From the NCBI GenBank assembly GCA_015501605.1, contig JADNRZ010000028.1:248001-312000 (forward strand): DNA of 64,000 bases, read 5' to 3'. The stretch is from Panaeolus papilionaceus (Eukaryota; Basidiomycota; Agaricomycetes; Agaricales). A program made the translations under genes and the position numbers. This document shows, piece by piece, positions 11,192 to 22,980 of the stretch (its first letter is position 1; every line of letters begins with the position of its first letter). The notes beneath the pieces were generated by a model. The model was given only the letters and a program-made list of their open reading frames with translations, was not told the origin of the DNA and searched no databases.

Positions 11192-12826
11192 ATGTCCAGC
11201 ATGGGACTATTCAGTGATGACCAGCTGCACCAACTACACATTGACGCATGCCGTGGAGTACGGAAAATCCGCAGTGTAACCCAAATTACAAGCCGGGAGA
11301 TCAGCGGGATATTGGAAGGGGGAAAGGAACTGGATACCTCGACTGTTGATGGAATCTGTGCAGCTTTACAAGCAAAAGCAGAAAAGGACGAGGGTTCCCC
11401 TCACTGGGCTGTATTTTCATTGTGGCTAGGACCATTGGTCAAGGGAATAGTGAAGGAAGGAAGTTTCTCTGGTAGTATTGAACAACACATTAGGCATGCA
11501 GTGAGTAATCGCTAATGATCATTAATTGAAGGTTATGTTACTCACTGATGTTCAATATTAGGTTCCAGATGGCTCGGCCGCTTCTCTTAGTGCAAGAACA
11601 CTTTGGGCGATCCCCCTATGTTCCTTCAAGCCACCACACCACTGGGTATTGGCGTGGATAGATTGGGGGCAGAGTCAGATTGGGATATATGACAGTCTAC
11701 CACAGCTGGGGAGCAGCGTTTGGGCAGAACCTGTATGTCAATCTGTGAATATAGTAGTACTCAAAAGAAAACTCACTTCGATCTTAACTTGAAAGCTTCT
11801 GCTCAAAATTATAGACCGAGTTCTTCAGCTCCTTCAAAAAGAGCCAGCAGTGTGGGACGAAGGGAACTGGCAGCATGTCTTGCAAGGACCTCCCCCCTTG
11901 CGCATCCAGATGGACACCTGGTCATGCGGGCTCTTTGTAGCCATGAAGGTGGATGCTATTGCCAGGGGCTTGAAGAATAGTGAGATATTAGGGAACGATG
12001 GCTTGGATGAAATGAGGAAAAATGCAGTCAATCTTCTCCTCAAATTACCGTGAGTGTTGTATTATATGGATATGTAATGTCGACTTACTTTTTGATCATG
12101 CCTAGAATTGTCCAGTATACAAAATATTCCACAGGCAATGAGGATAGTGACAACCCAGATGATGGTGTGTGGGTGGAAGAAGGTGTGTTGGTGCTGATGG
12201 ACAAGCAAGAGGCGAGAGACCCAACGATGAGCTTGAATGATGACACAGTGGTAGACTCTGGTTTTGAGAGAGAACACGACACTGTTTCTTCAAAATATAT
12301 GCCAGGGGGTTGGAGAGATGATGCTTCTATGATTGGTGTCGACGAGGAAAGAGACATGGATGTGGTAATGGGTGGTGTGTCTCAAGATGATGATGGTGGT
12401 GAGAGCAAGAAAGTTGATGTACCTGTTTCGGATGAGTCACGGTGCGTTATTGTTATTCTGCTTCATCAAACACTAAAGCTATATAAATAAATAGAAAGCG
12501 TGCACTATCAATTCCCAACTCCACTGAAGCCACAGGAGCAGTTGAGAGTGGCACTTCAAAAAATAAAAAACCTCGAGGTGCAAAGCGACCTGTTGAAGAA
12601 AGAAAGAAGATGCTTGAGGATGACATGTGGATTGAGGAGGGGTCGGTAACCTCGACCTCTGTCAAGTGCAAAGGATGCAAGAAGACACTAATTTTGGATC
12701 GAAGGCCAGCCCACCCCTATGAATTGAAGCTACACCAAGCAAAATGTTCAGTAATTATTGGTGAAAAGAAGGTTCGAATCAAAGTTGTGAAGCCAACAAT
12801 TGTGAGTCGATGCTTCGAATACATTT
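11192..12826 (+). CDS. Ulp1-like (C48-type) cysteine protease with C-terminal zinc-finger-like motif
   Basis: This multi-exon plus-strand gene starts at the ATG of MSSMGLFSDDQLHQ. The exon at 11563-11728 encodes HWVLAWIDWGQSQIGIYDSL, which fits the catalytic His and Asp region of Ulp1/SENP proteases. The exon at about 11800-12052 encodes MDTWSCGLFVAMKVD, which fits the catalytic Cys motif (xxxDCGxF with Ser replacing Asp). An acidic linker follows. The last exon (12498-12826) has VKCKGCKKTLIL..HPYELKLHQAKC, a C-x2-C..H-x3-H/C zinc-binding pattern. Ulp1 proteases remove SUMO, and Ulp1 domains occur in several eukaryotic transposon classes with unknown role. The gene lies just inside the left terminus of the P-like element, in the orientation of the transposase. 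Exon borders and the 3' end are approximate. Confidence 0.65.
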
Positions 12827-13180
12827 AATTTAAACATTGAAATAATTGACACATTATATGGGGTTGGACAATTCCTGCAGTGCGTGATGTCAATGTCACA
12901 ATGATTCAGACTGTGTGACATACCAAATACTTGAGACAAGTCTGCTCTGTCGTCTACAACCATCTACACCGTATAAAATAGTTATCAGACGTTTAATATA
13001 TGTATTTCAAACATATTAAGTATGTTATTGTGAAATTTAATATTCCACACAGCTCATATACTCAAAAACAAGCCTTTTCCCTGCCAAATTCAATGTGAAA
13101 ATCAAGCAGCATGATAGAGTCCCAGGATTTGAATATGAATGAAAATGTTTATACTAAGATATTCATAATTTCCATGTCCG

Positions 13181-13294
13181 GTTAACGCTACGCTTTTTTA
13201 AAAAACGAAACACTTCATTTAGCCCCATTTTCGTCTCAAAATTAAGTGTTTGAGGGCCATAACGGAGAAATTTAAATTTGAAAAAAGCGTAGCG
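13181..13294. repeat. Short inverted-repeat element (MITE-like, about 114 bp)
   Basis: ACGCTACGCTTTTTT at the left end is matched by AAAAAAGCGTAGCGT at the right end, separated by about 84 bp. The unit has no coding capacity and lies between the protease and transposase genes. No target duplication is evident at its borders. Confidence 0.55.
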
Positions 13295-14052
13295 TGATAG
13301 ACCTAACATTTTTATGTGCCTTAGAATTTTATTTCATGTAAATCGGTGAAGAACCTGAGGAGTTATGATCTTGTAGTTTTTTGGTGTCAAATGGAGCGCA
13401 TCAACAGCGCGCAACAGCACACGCATCAGGGACACCGCCGCAGACATGTATTGCGTCGCGTTGCATACCTTCCCTCTCCACACTAGCGCAACACATGTAT
13501 GCACATGTGATAGTCATGTATGTATGTAAATACACATTTTTCGAGTCTTTTTGTTGCGTTTTGAGGTCTTCCGCCTAGTGTAAGTTCTGTTCACAGCAGA
13601 TGAGTATCTCACTGATTTAACTTGAGATTAATGTTTTCTATAGATGACTATTAATACTACTGTTATAATTTACTATTGGACTGGCTCTACAAGGCCTAGA
13701 CTCAGTAAGCGACAGAAACAGAATCACACAGCTGGTAAAATGGGTGGCAAATACATGAGTGAGTCCCAACATCTTTGTTTGTTCATTGAATCACACATTT
13801 TGAATATTCGTAGATCATTCACAATTAATCCTGGTGCTATTTAGGTTCTACATGGTAACTAGAGTGATATCCTGTAAAAAATTTGGGTAGAAAGATGTTA
13901 TCGCTCGCAGAAGAGACTTGTCTCAACATTGGTGACAGATTCAGGGTTGTGACAGCTTGTAACGCTGCCGCAACAGTGACGGGAATTGTCCAACCCCACA
14001 TTATATCATATAGCTGGCAACAAATGCAATTACAGGATTTTTCCAAAGGAAG

Positions 14053-17000
14053 TTGAAGTCTGACGCAGGCATTAAAGCTGGTACCCAAGATGCAAGCCAC
14101 CTTGAAGTGCTAATACCCACAACTTCAAGTGCACCGACAGTGACTGCTCCTCGAGTTGAGCATCAACCGCTCAATAAAGCCTGCTATTTGACAAAAACTG
14201 TTAAATTGGAGAAGGTGAGCATAACATTTTTAATGGTTTTCGAATGAATATGACTATTGATGAATGGTGTTCATGTTGGAAACAGCTACCTTCCATTGCA
14301 GCATTTTTGAAGCCCGCTCAAGTAGACCCCCTGAAAAAAAACTCAGTGGTTCCTCTGGTACAGGTACCCTGCAAGCACCTTTATGGTCCAGAGTACGATG
14401 CCTACATCAATCTCACTGAAACCCGAGACTTTGGTGGCATATCTTTCCTCTTTATTGCTGAGGCCTCGAGAATCCTCTTCCCATACAAATCATTCCCTTC
14501 GATAAAACATTCATTCAAACTTTCCAACTCAATTCTTGCAAACCTACAGCCTCACTCACTAGTGGGTGTCCCTGATGATGGAAATAGCGCCTCCAAAATG
14601 GACCACTGGACAGGAACTGAAAGGAAGATCCTCGAACAACACTTGAAGCCATGGGCACGGTGGCAAGTCAACTATAGTATGAGCCACATCCAGTCGACTC
14701 GTTGCCAGCTGACAACAGCCAACTCGAATGGCATCTGTAACGAATGTTGGTATATTCGAAAAGATGAAGGCTTGCTTCGATCTATTCGACGTGTGCGTAA
14801 CCTCCTTGGTTCTTTATCATTTATTTTATTGAAATTCAATCTCAAACCAGAAAAACGAAGAAGATAAGCTCCCTGCAGAGCAACAGCGTGCTTTACTTAA
14901 ACAGCGGGGAGCCCATCGCCATACGAACTTGATTGGTAATATTCAAGATTCGTCTTTTCGTGACAAGCTTCAGGATCCAATGCTCTTTGATTTTCAAAAG
15001 TCATTGCGCATGGGAGGGCCCGAGGATTGCTTCCTGACGCTCATGAAGCATGCTCGTGATGGGCACCTGCGGAGTTACGAGCGCTTCAGAGAAGTATGCA
15101 AGGTTGTAGTAAATCGCATCACTCGAGAAACATCGGAGAACAAGAACCTCAAATACGGGATTCGATATCCTGAAAGCTTCCTGAACTTCATGATCGCCAT
15201 GCGCGGGTATGGCCAGAACTCGAACAGGCAGTATGAAATATTTGCTGCTGAGTTTGCTGGACCTTCTGTTCGACACCTACGGTATGCTCTCCATCTCTTG
15301 AATTCAAAAATATGATATATTAAACAACTATTGAAGATCGCTGGTGGCAAATTCAAGCGACACGCTACAAAACCCATATCTCATTCCAGAGAATGTAGCG
15401 CGCATGAAGCGATATGTCGATTTAATTGGATACAAAGGACCTATTGTGATAGGTTCAGATTGTACAAAGGTCAAAAAGTGTTTGAACTTCTCAACACAAC
15501 ACGGTTGTCATGTACTTGGTACTGTCTTCGATCTCTCTGCTGTTGAGGTCGACAATGCCGATGACATAGATGAGATTGTTGACTGGACTGTGAAACAAAA
15601 AGCGTTCGTGACACAAGCGCGTGCCATTTTAGCCAAGGTATGAATAATCCAACAATGATTGTACATATATTCTCGTACTAATCGTGAAACCAAATAGATC
15701 CCTGCTGCACATTGTCCACCAATAGTTATCGCTATTCTTCCAACCAATGGATCTGAGACTGCGGCAGACATCCATGGTCATCACCTAACACTTCAGAAGA
15801 TGGCTAGCAATTTCAACCTTTCAGTCATTGGTTTTTCTGCTGATGGAGCTGCTTCGGAGCTTGCAGCACAGGCCCTCATGGACTGCGAGGAAACTGGGTT
15901 ACCTCCCCTGGAGTACTCGTGCCCTTTATATGGTTATCACGTCAAGGCGCCTGTTTTTCCAGTCACTGGCCCTATGATTTTGTTTACAGACCCACCACAT
16001 GCCAAAAAGACAGCCCGAAACCAGCCCCAGTATGGAACTCATACAGCCAGCCTCGGAAGTGGTCATTTAGTCAATCGAAATCTCGTTGACCTGAGTGATC
16101 TTCCTTCGTCTGGTCTGGTGTTTCGGGATGTGCATAATGTTGATAAACAAGATGATGGTGCCGCACGGCGTCTGTTTCATACCCAGGCCCTGGAGGCAAT
16201 GCTTGAGAAGGTTGATGGTGAAGAGTCAATCCGCCCTGGATTTGAAGGTCTATTCATTTACTTGTTCATACTTGGTAAGTGTTATTATGTTATTATAGCT
16301 CGTGAGTCTCTTCAATTGCTAAATATTTTTTCATATTATAAGGATGCTTGTTCGAAGCCTGGATGAGCCCAGACATGTCAATCTCCAAACGAATTCTGGC
16401 TGCAACCCGTGCTAGATTCTGGCTCCATTACTGCCACCGTCATGTTTCTTGTCGAAGCATTTCCCAATCTCTATTCATCAACAAGGTCATTTATCTCACC
16501 TGCCAGCTTCCACATTTTGAATCGGCTCTGTGATACTCTCATTCTTCTTGCATTAGCCTTCGCCAAGTTTTACCCTGACGTACCGCTCTGCCCTCGCTTC
16601 TTCACGACCGAGTTCATTGAACACTTCTTTGGTATTGCTCGTCAGCTTTTGCCAAACTTCTCGTATGCAGAGCTCTTGAAGATGATTCAGCATATCATGG
16701 TCTGATAACGCATTCTCGAATCAGGTCTTCTCAAAACAAAAAGAGAACGCGACTCTGCTTCTGGTTACATCTACAGCCCAGATACTGATATGCACAAAAG
16801 CTCAAAAGTTGCGCCACTAACTATCACCCTTTCCAAAGACGAACTTGACCATCTTATAAAGCTTGGACATGACGAAGCAGCTCAGATCTGCCACGATATT
16901 CTTCATATTCCCATGCCCAGATTCTCAGCACAGAAGCCAGTCACGCTTATACCATTGGGAGCCTGGAAGGTGAGCAACATTGGAAAGGATACAATGCTCG

Positions 17001-18299
17001 ATGACGAGGATTCGGAGTACGCCAGCGACGTAAACGACGAACATGACTCGGATGAAGAACCCCCACAGAGACTCCACGAAGAAGTCGCAATCCCACTCTC
17101 CAAAGCAGCCGAAGAGGCTTCAGAGGCTGTGGCAGCATTTGAAGCATTTGCTTCAACATTCGAACCTGAAGATGACAGCGCACTGAAGCAGCTATTGGAA
17201 CAGGGGCATTTTGACATCGCCATTCCCATTGCGACAGACTCTGGAGTTGTAGTCCCTCATGCGAACACTTGTGGGGATGACGAACAGGCTCCAGAGTTCA
17301 TTTCGAGTCGCATTCTGAGCGAGGCTGACAGTTTGGGTTTGGCTCCAATTCGGAGTCGAGTTTCAATTGTAAAGATCATGGAATCTCGCTCATGCATTCA
17401 GTCAGGTACAACCACAAAGTCTGAACGAATTGTCAAGATCAGCTCCAAGTATGTCAACCTTGAAAAGCAACAAAGCAAAGGTGACTCCAAGATCAACAAG
17501 CCCAAGTTCACCCCACAGGAGGCTTCACATCGACTTCGTATTGCACAAGAAGTTAATCAAGAGCTCAAGAAGGATGTCGAAAAGAAAACACGTCAGTTGC
17601 GCTGGCAAAATGCTATCAAGGAGGTCAAAGACGCAGTGATAAGTGGCAGCAGAGATGATGCATCAAATGTGGCAGGGCGAGGAAAGCTCAAATGGAAGGG
17701 TGGTGTTTCTCCAGTCGCGCTCCCATATCTTGAGCAGAAGAACATCACCTCTCTCAACCCCATTCGTGTTAATCAGTCCTACCTCATTATGTGATCATCC
17801 TCACAGCGGATGTATATTGGACACGTCTTGGATCTTTACAAAAAAGGTGATAATTCTCGATATGGTTCCATCTCCGAGGCATCAAATATCAAGGATATTG
17901 CCTGGCTCTCACTTCGAGTCTACCTTCCCATACAAAATGTAAGTTAGTATTTCTCTTCGACATATTATTTTACTCAACAATAAATTCTAGGGTAACAATT
18001 CTGATGACGACGACATGATGGATGAACCCGATTCTTCTCTTTTGGATTTCTCATGCGGATACAAAACCTACAAATGTCATCTTCATACTCATGCCCCTTC
18101 CGACCACATAGTCTACAATCTTGGAAGCTCGGTGTTTGAATTTCATGATGGAAACATCCTGCGTGCTCGACTCTCACAAGCAGCAGGCAAACACTGGAAT
18201 GATATTAATCAATCCCTGGTCAAGGCTGCTCTAGCCAAGTTACCTCCACTCAAGATTCACATCCCCGGAGGAAGAATGGGTTACCCTAAATACAAGTAG
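14053..18299 (+). pseudogene. P/THAP9-like RNase-H-fold transposase, degenerate
   Basis: Exons on the plus strand show a Cys cluster (CQLTTANSNGICNECWYI) near 14705. A long N-terminal region leads to GYKGPIVIGSDCTKVKKCL near 15430, with the candidate first catalytic Asp. FNLSVIGFSADGAASELAAQ near 15815 carries the candidate second Asp. FFTTEFIEHFFGIARQLLP near 16600 carries the candidate Glu, matching the ENFF-type block of P elements. A charged C-terminal region continues to PGGRMGYPKYK. Lesions: a frameshift near 16430, adjacent TGA TAA at 16703-16708, and TGA at 17792-17794 before SSSQRMYIGHVL. Earlier exons appear open. The first exon is uncertain. Family assignment is by motif spacing plus the 8-bp TSD; Tnp2 and hAT are less likely. 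Confidence 0.65.
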
Positions 18300-18669
18300 A
18301 AACATGACTAGACAATGTGTTATTAAATAATCTCAATTTTGAATTGCAGTGACAAGGAGTGATACAAGTTTCTCAGGCTGTGCATAATTGGAAGCCCTCC
18401 TCCTGGCCATGAAGTCTTTGAAATATAACTCAAAAAGAGAAGTCAAATACAAGTAAATATATCAGAATGGCGCTCAACCTCGTCTTACCCCAGAGCAGTA
18501 GTTTGTCGAGTATAGTGGGGCTGGTGGGTAGCGCTGGGTAGCGTGGCCGCGTGCAAAAATTTCCATATATGGTAGCCGTGATTACAGAACACTTCCAAGC
18601 CTGTCCGAGTTTGCGGATTTTCAGCACCAAAATCACCCATTTTTTGCGGATTTTAGACCAGACCCAGCG

Positions 18670-18700
18670 GACCAGCGATATAGGGAGCTTCCCGGGTCCT
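18670..18700 (-). repeat. P-like element, right terminal inverted repeat
   Basis: Read on the minus strand it begins AGGACCCGGGAAGCTCCC and ends CGCTGGTCC, with TATAT replacing the GGGTC that completes the palindrome in the left repeat. Two subterminal GCGGATTTT copies lie inside it, near 18612 and 18645. Confidence 0.8.
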
Positions 18701-18708
18701 GTGGATTG
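18701..18708. repeat. 8-bp target-site duplication, right (P-like element)
   Basis: GTGGATTG is identical to 10806-10813 and lies immediately outside the right inverted repeat. Confidence 0.85.
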
Positions 18709-21361
18709 ATAGAGCCTTGGTATCTGTAGCCTGGAGTCGTGAGGTGTATATCTTTTTCTGGGTGTTATTCCATGATGTGTTAGAAAAATGCCACGCATAT
18801 TTAACAATGCCAAGAAGAATGGTATGTAAGATTTCTACAGGGGTGTCCTTCGCAACATCAAAACCTAATAAACCAGAATATTTGTTAAAAAAAAATCAAA
18901 TGCGCTGAAGCTGAAATATACCCTTGAAGGTCAGGAATGGGTTGTACACTTTTGATTCGTTCTCTTTTACCCAGTCTAAAAGCTCACGCTGGATGTCTTC
19001 AACTGGGCGCCTAGAGTCCTGCTTGTGCATATCTCAGGCTTTCTGAAGGAGGTCTTCAAGTGTGCTTTGCACAAACGCATCCTTAACACCTGTTTTTGTT
19101 TGCATCTCCTTGACTCGAGCAGCTACACCAAGGCACGCTGCGTTGATCTGAGCTTCAATTTGGTGTAAAGTATCTTCTGATGATCTTGGTGCACCAGGCT
19201 GCATTGAAAATTGAAATGAATGATGGATTTAACAAGGAAGGAATATACGTGACTCACTATGAAAAAGGCATGATACCCTTCATCTGTCTCCTTTTCCACC
19301 TGCATTCCTCCAACTTTGCATTTTCGACAAGGTAAATTTCCACCACCACCAATGTGACCACAATTCTCGCTCTGGGCTGGATTATCACCTGGTCCACTGT
19401 TTCCAACAATTTTGAGACATATTTCACTTCTGCTCAGTGCCCAGAATGCCTTGATAGGATTCTTGTGTGTCTTTCTAGTGAGTAGGAAGTATTAGCAAGG
19501 ACAGACTCCAAGACAAATTATGAACATACTCGACTACATCCTTGAGTGTGTGAAACATTTCAGGTGCAGAAGCATGGGTTGAGGTTGAATGAAAATGGAT
19601 GTTGCACTGTTGCTGAAGTAAAGCGCGTGGCAGGTTCCGATGAGTAATATATATGTTTATATGTTTATTCCAACTTTTTGAACGGTTTCCAGAGACGTCG
19701 TCAGCAAAGACATCAATAAAACTTGCATACATTGGATATCCATTGGCCAAATTACGGTCAGGGTTGGGAATACGACTGGGATGTCCACTTTTAACTGTTT
19801 CAGGGCACCATTGAGGAATATTTGATATTTGATTGAGGTCAAGAAAGTTGTACTTCAGTTCTGATGCCTTGATGAGAACGACATCCAAATCCTTATCAAG
19901 AATCATGGATAAACCCTAATTTGTGGTTTTGGATCTCAGCCACCTTCCAGAATTTACGCACAAGTGGGAACGCACCGTCTCCTTGTTCAACACCACCTTC
20001 CATGTATCAAACCACACCGCTCCATCTTCATCCTCCAACCATCGGACAGGGATGACAAATTGATTGTTTTTCAACATAGCTGGCTCATCGATAAAGTAAT
20101 GTTGTTGGTTTCCAGCATTGTACATTGGACTCATCAAGTGCCTATCCAGTTCTGTCTGCCATTTCTGACCGTGCCACACCTCGGAAACCACACCATTTTT
20201 TGATAAAACTGGATAATGATGTATGTGCTTTGCAATCCGTGGATTTGACCAGTCCTAATATTTTTGTTAGTACAGTTTTAAGACATCACAGTGGCATTGA
20301 ATAACACCATGACTCACATTTGCGATGATGGATCTTGGGTCATTGAATGAAAATATGTTCCCTTTTGGTGATTTCCATTGAATGGTGGGTACCAATTTCT
20401 TATCGGTGATGTTTTTCTGAACCTGCCTCAACGCAGAAAATGACGGCACAAACTTGATTCCAGCTTCACGCAGAAGCCAAAGAATGGTTTTCATCAACAT
20501 ATCAGAAATCCAAAGACGAGGGAGGTTGTCGATTGTGTCAAGGAGAAACACTAGTTTTGAAGGATATGGAAACCATGGGTCTGAAGCTGAGGGTTCTTTC
20601 AGATTAGAAGCACTGTCGCTGCCAGTATTCAAGTCCAGATCAACTGATGCTGTGAAGGCACATTGGTCACGTTCAGTATGTTTTTTTCATTCAGTGAAAT
20701 CGTAACAACTTACACAGCTGCTCAAGAATTCCAGTAATCAATTCTTCTTGTTCACTGTTGTGCCAGATGTCGCCTATCTCGTCCATCTCTCTTTCAAGCA
20801 TGACTTCATCCACTTCATCTGATTCCCCATCCCACAACTCATATTCATGGAGACGTTGAGTGAATTGATTCTCGTCATGTGTTAATGCATCGTTTTGGCT
20901 GGGATCTAACTCTGTCTCTCCATTCCAGGAGTCCCACATTCGCTGTTCTTCTGCTGTAGGTATTGTATCCGTTTGCTTTCTGCTTTGCAACCTTTGCGAG
21001 GACTTGGATACCATCATAGATTGGGGGGCCTGCAAACGGGCAAAAGACTGTGATGCACCAGCCACTGACATGCTCGACTCCTTGCCATGCGCATCAACCA
21101 TGACCACTTTCACTGCTTCCAGCCTCTCGCTTTCCTTGTGAATAGGACTTTTCTCGTGAGTTTTGAAGCTGGTTGGTAATATCCACGTTCCACGATACTC
21201 AGACTGTTTGGCATGCTCCAAACAGATGCAACACCGAATGCAGTCATTTTTTTGCTCTATATCTGAACACATGTAAGTCATATCATAAACCTGAGGCTTA
21301 GTACAAGAGTCTTACAGCTAGGTATTTCTGCAGGTTTTCGTCCCCGCTTTCCGCTCAGCAT
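18701..21361 (-). pseudogene. Tnp2/CACTA-like transposase relative, 5' part (interrupted by the P-like element)
   Basis: The start codon is at 21361 (MLSGKRGRKPAEIPS), followed by an intron. Next come a zinc-finger-like region (CIRCCICLEH..H..H) near 21245 and an acidic linker. The core has YASFIDVFADDVSGNRSK near 19700 with the candidate first Asp, then GPGDNPAQSE..GHIGG..LPCRKCKVGG near 19350, then TPVEILHTILLGIVKYAWH near 18830. The GD-PA..CRxC block parallels GDIPA..CRMC in the Tnp2 protein of this window, which supports a shared CACTA-type RNase-H fold with a zinc insert. An in-frame TGA at 19034-19036 breaks QKA-DMHKQD. The reading frame resumes at 10813, beyond the P-like insertion. 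A divergent partner starts 186 bp upstream. Confidence 0.7.
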
Positions 21362-21546
21362 GCTTGCTGAAAATAACACAGTCAAAAGGTGATTAATTTG
21401 ATTCAAATTACAGCAGATGTGCAAATCAATAACAACTGTGTGACACACGGGTTTGTAATATTTTAGTGTCAAAATTTGAACTGACACGTTTATCCTCTTC
21501 CTTGCTCTGCTTCCTCTTTTTCAACCTCACCTTGCAGCTTGCTAAT
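21362..21546. promoter_or_regulatory. Shared divergent promoter region (185 bp)
   Basis: This is the whole space between the start codons of the minus-strand Tnp2-like gene and the plus-strand companion gene. Such a short divergent spacer implies shared regulatory sequence. It is AT-rich; no clear TATA box or repeated operator was identified. Confidence 0.45.
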
Positions 21547-22980
21547 ATGTCCGTGACCTCAGGCAGAACATCCTCACCTGGAGCTGCTTTCTCTTCGCCC
21601 ACCCCACCTCAGCACCCAGGCCAGGCATTGACTGCATTGACTGCCAGAGAAAGGGTCAGGATGATGCTAGCTGAAGACAGTGAAGACGAAGGTGCTCATG
21701 AGGAGCCTAACACTCTTGAAGACACCTTTGAAAGCCGTGGGCCTTCATCTGGTCCAGTCCGTCATGGTAACGAAACTGCGCTTGTCCACCGTCTTGTCAC
21801 TTGGCATTCACTTGCACCATATCACCGTGAGGAGCTTGAGGGCTCATTTCCAATGTATGTCCCATTCATGCCTACCTTTGAAGTTACTTATTGGACAGTA
21901 TTTATTTAGTACGAGAACCCTCTTGCTCGTGACATCCTCATTATGGCAAAGCAATGTGTACTGGAGAAAAAGTTGGAAAATATTGCTGCTGGCTCTGCAT
22001 CTTTTGTCGTTACTGATGGCTTAATGGTACGTGTGCAAAAGGTTCTGTGCTCGGGCCAGGGCACCAAGTTCTCACTGATTTACTTTGGTAATTAGGACAA
22101 TATCAAGAGCTACGTGGTTGCTGTGCTTCTCTCCCCCAAATTGAGCGCATATAAAGGAGATGTGCCCAAAGATGCTGTCATTGTGAGTTACTGATCCCTT
22201 TTGGTTTCTCGTTGCTGCTGAGCTTTAAAGCATTGTATAGAAAGTGTTGCTGGCACGTGGTCGCCTACATATTCCTCCCAGCTATGATCATGATGCCAAC
22301 ATTGTCAATGTTATCCATGAAGCCATTGGTACAGAGCTCACCCAAGCACGCTCAAAATTGAAGAAAGTGGTAAGTACTTATCATCCCAAACCACTACTTA
22401 TACCTGCTCATAACTGACTCGGATAATTTTGAATCAATTGTGTCAGCTCCTTGCCAGCATAAAGCAAAGGCTCAGCATCTTCCGTGTTGCAAAACAAGTC
22501 GTTGATAAGACTCAATGCTCAGTCACTGCGTCTTTGTGCTCGAAAATTGCATTCATGGTATGAGTTTTCATTATATTTATGTGTTGAGACGTGCATCACA
22601 TTAATTTGTCTTCATAGAGAGCTGTCTTACTATCTGACAAGACAACCAAGTACTGGAATGTTGTCGATCACGAGCTTGAGATCTTGAGGGAGGAAGCAGG
22701 TGGTACAGCGGCAGGCATCTCACAGTTTGTTTCTTGTCCTGTTTTCATAGCAAACACTATTCTAACGCTGCCCATCAATAGTGCTTTTAGAAAATACCTC
22801 AAGTTGGACAAGCAAGAGTATCAGGTTGGCTATGATAAGGCTGACAAGGATTGTGTCGCCGATGCTGCAGGGACATTTCAGCTAGAGATCGACGACACCC
22901 TTGAGGGGCTTTCCACGTCAACTGCATCAAGCACCGATGATGACAACACCAATCATGGCAACACTGCAGCCACCACCTAA
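21547..22980 (+). CDS. Companion protein of the Tnp2-like gene, hypothetical
   Basis: The gene starts at MSVTSGRTSSPGAAF and appears to have about seven exons with short GT..AG introns. It encodes roughly 330 residues ending in an acidic Ser/Thr/Asp tail (STASSTDDDNTNHGNTAATT). The N-terminal part is Ser/Pro-rich, then LTARERVRMMLAEDSEDEG leads into a helical central region (YENPLARDILIMAKQCVLE, KLKKV, RLSIFRVAKQVVDKT, KYWNVVDHELEILREEA). I recognise the pattern only as one commonly found in Agaricomycete repeats, not as a known domain. Its head-to-head position suggests it is the second gene of the same transposon, possibly DNA-binding. No in-frame stop was noticed. Confidence 0.55.

Larger units (their letters stand above)
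10814..18700 (+). mobile_element. P-like DNA transposon with Ulp1-like protease, 7,887 bp
   Basis: The element is bounded by inverted repeats starting AGGACCCGGGAAGCTCCC (left 10814, right complement ending at 18700) and by an 8-bp duplication GTGGATTG. It sits inside an exon of the minus-strand Tnp2-like gene. Removing the element and one duplication gives the continuous peptide [12 protein letters not shown], so the insertion is precise. Inside are a Ulp1-like protease gene (about 11192-12826), a small inverted-repeat element (13181-13294) and a degenerate transposase gene (about 14053-18299), all on the plus strand. TSD length, TIRs and the RNase-H-like motifs all point to the P/THAP9 superfamily. 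The transposase has four in-frame stops and a frameshift, so this copy cannot encode an intact transposase. Confidence 0.8.

Noticed and set aside
15001..15377. Minus-strand ORFs of 91-100 codons inside the P-like transposase
   Set aside because: They are antisense to conserved transposase exons that explain the sequence better.
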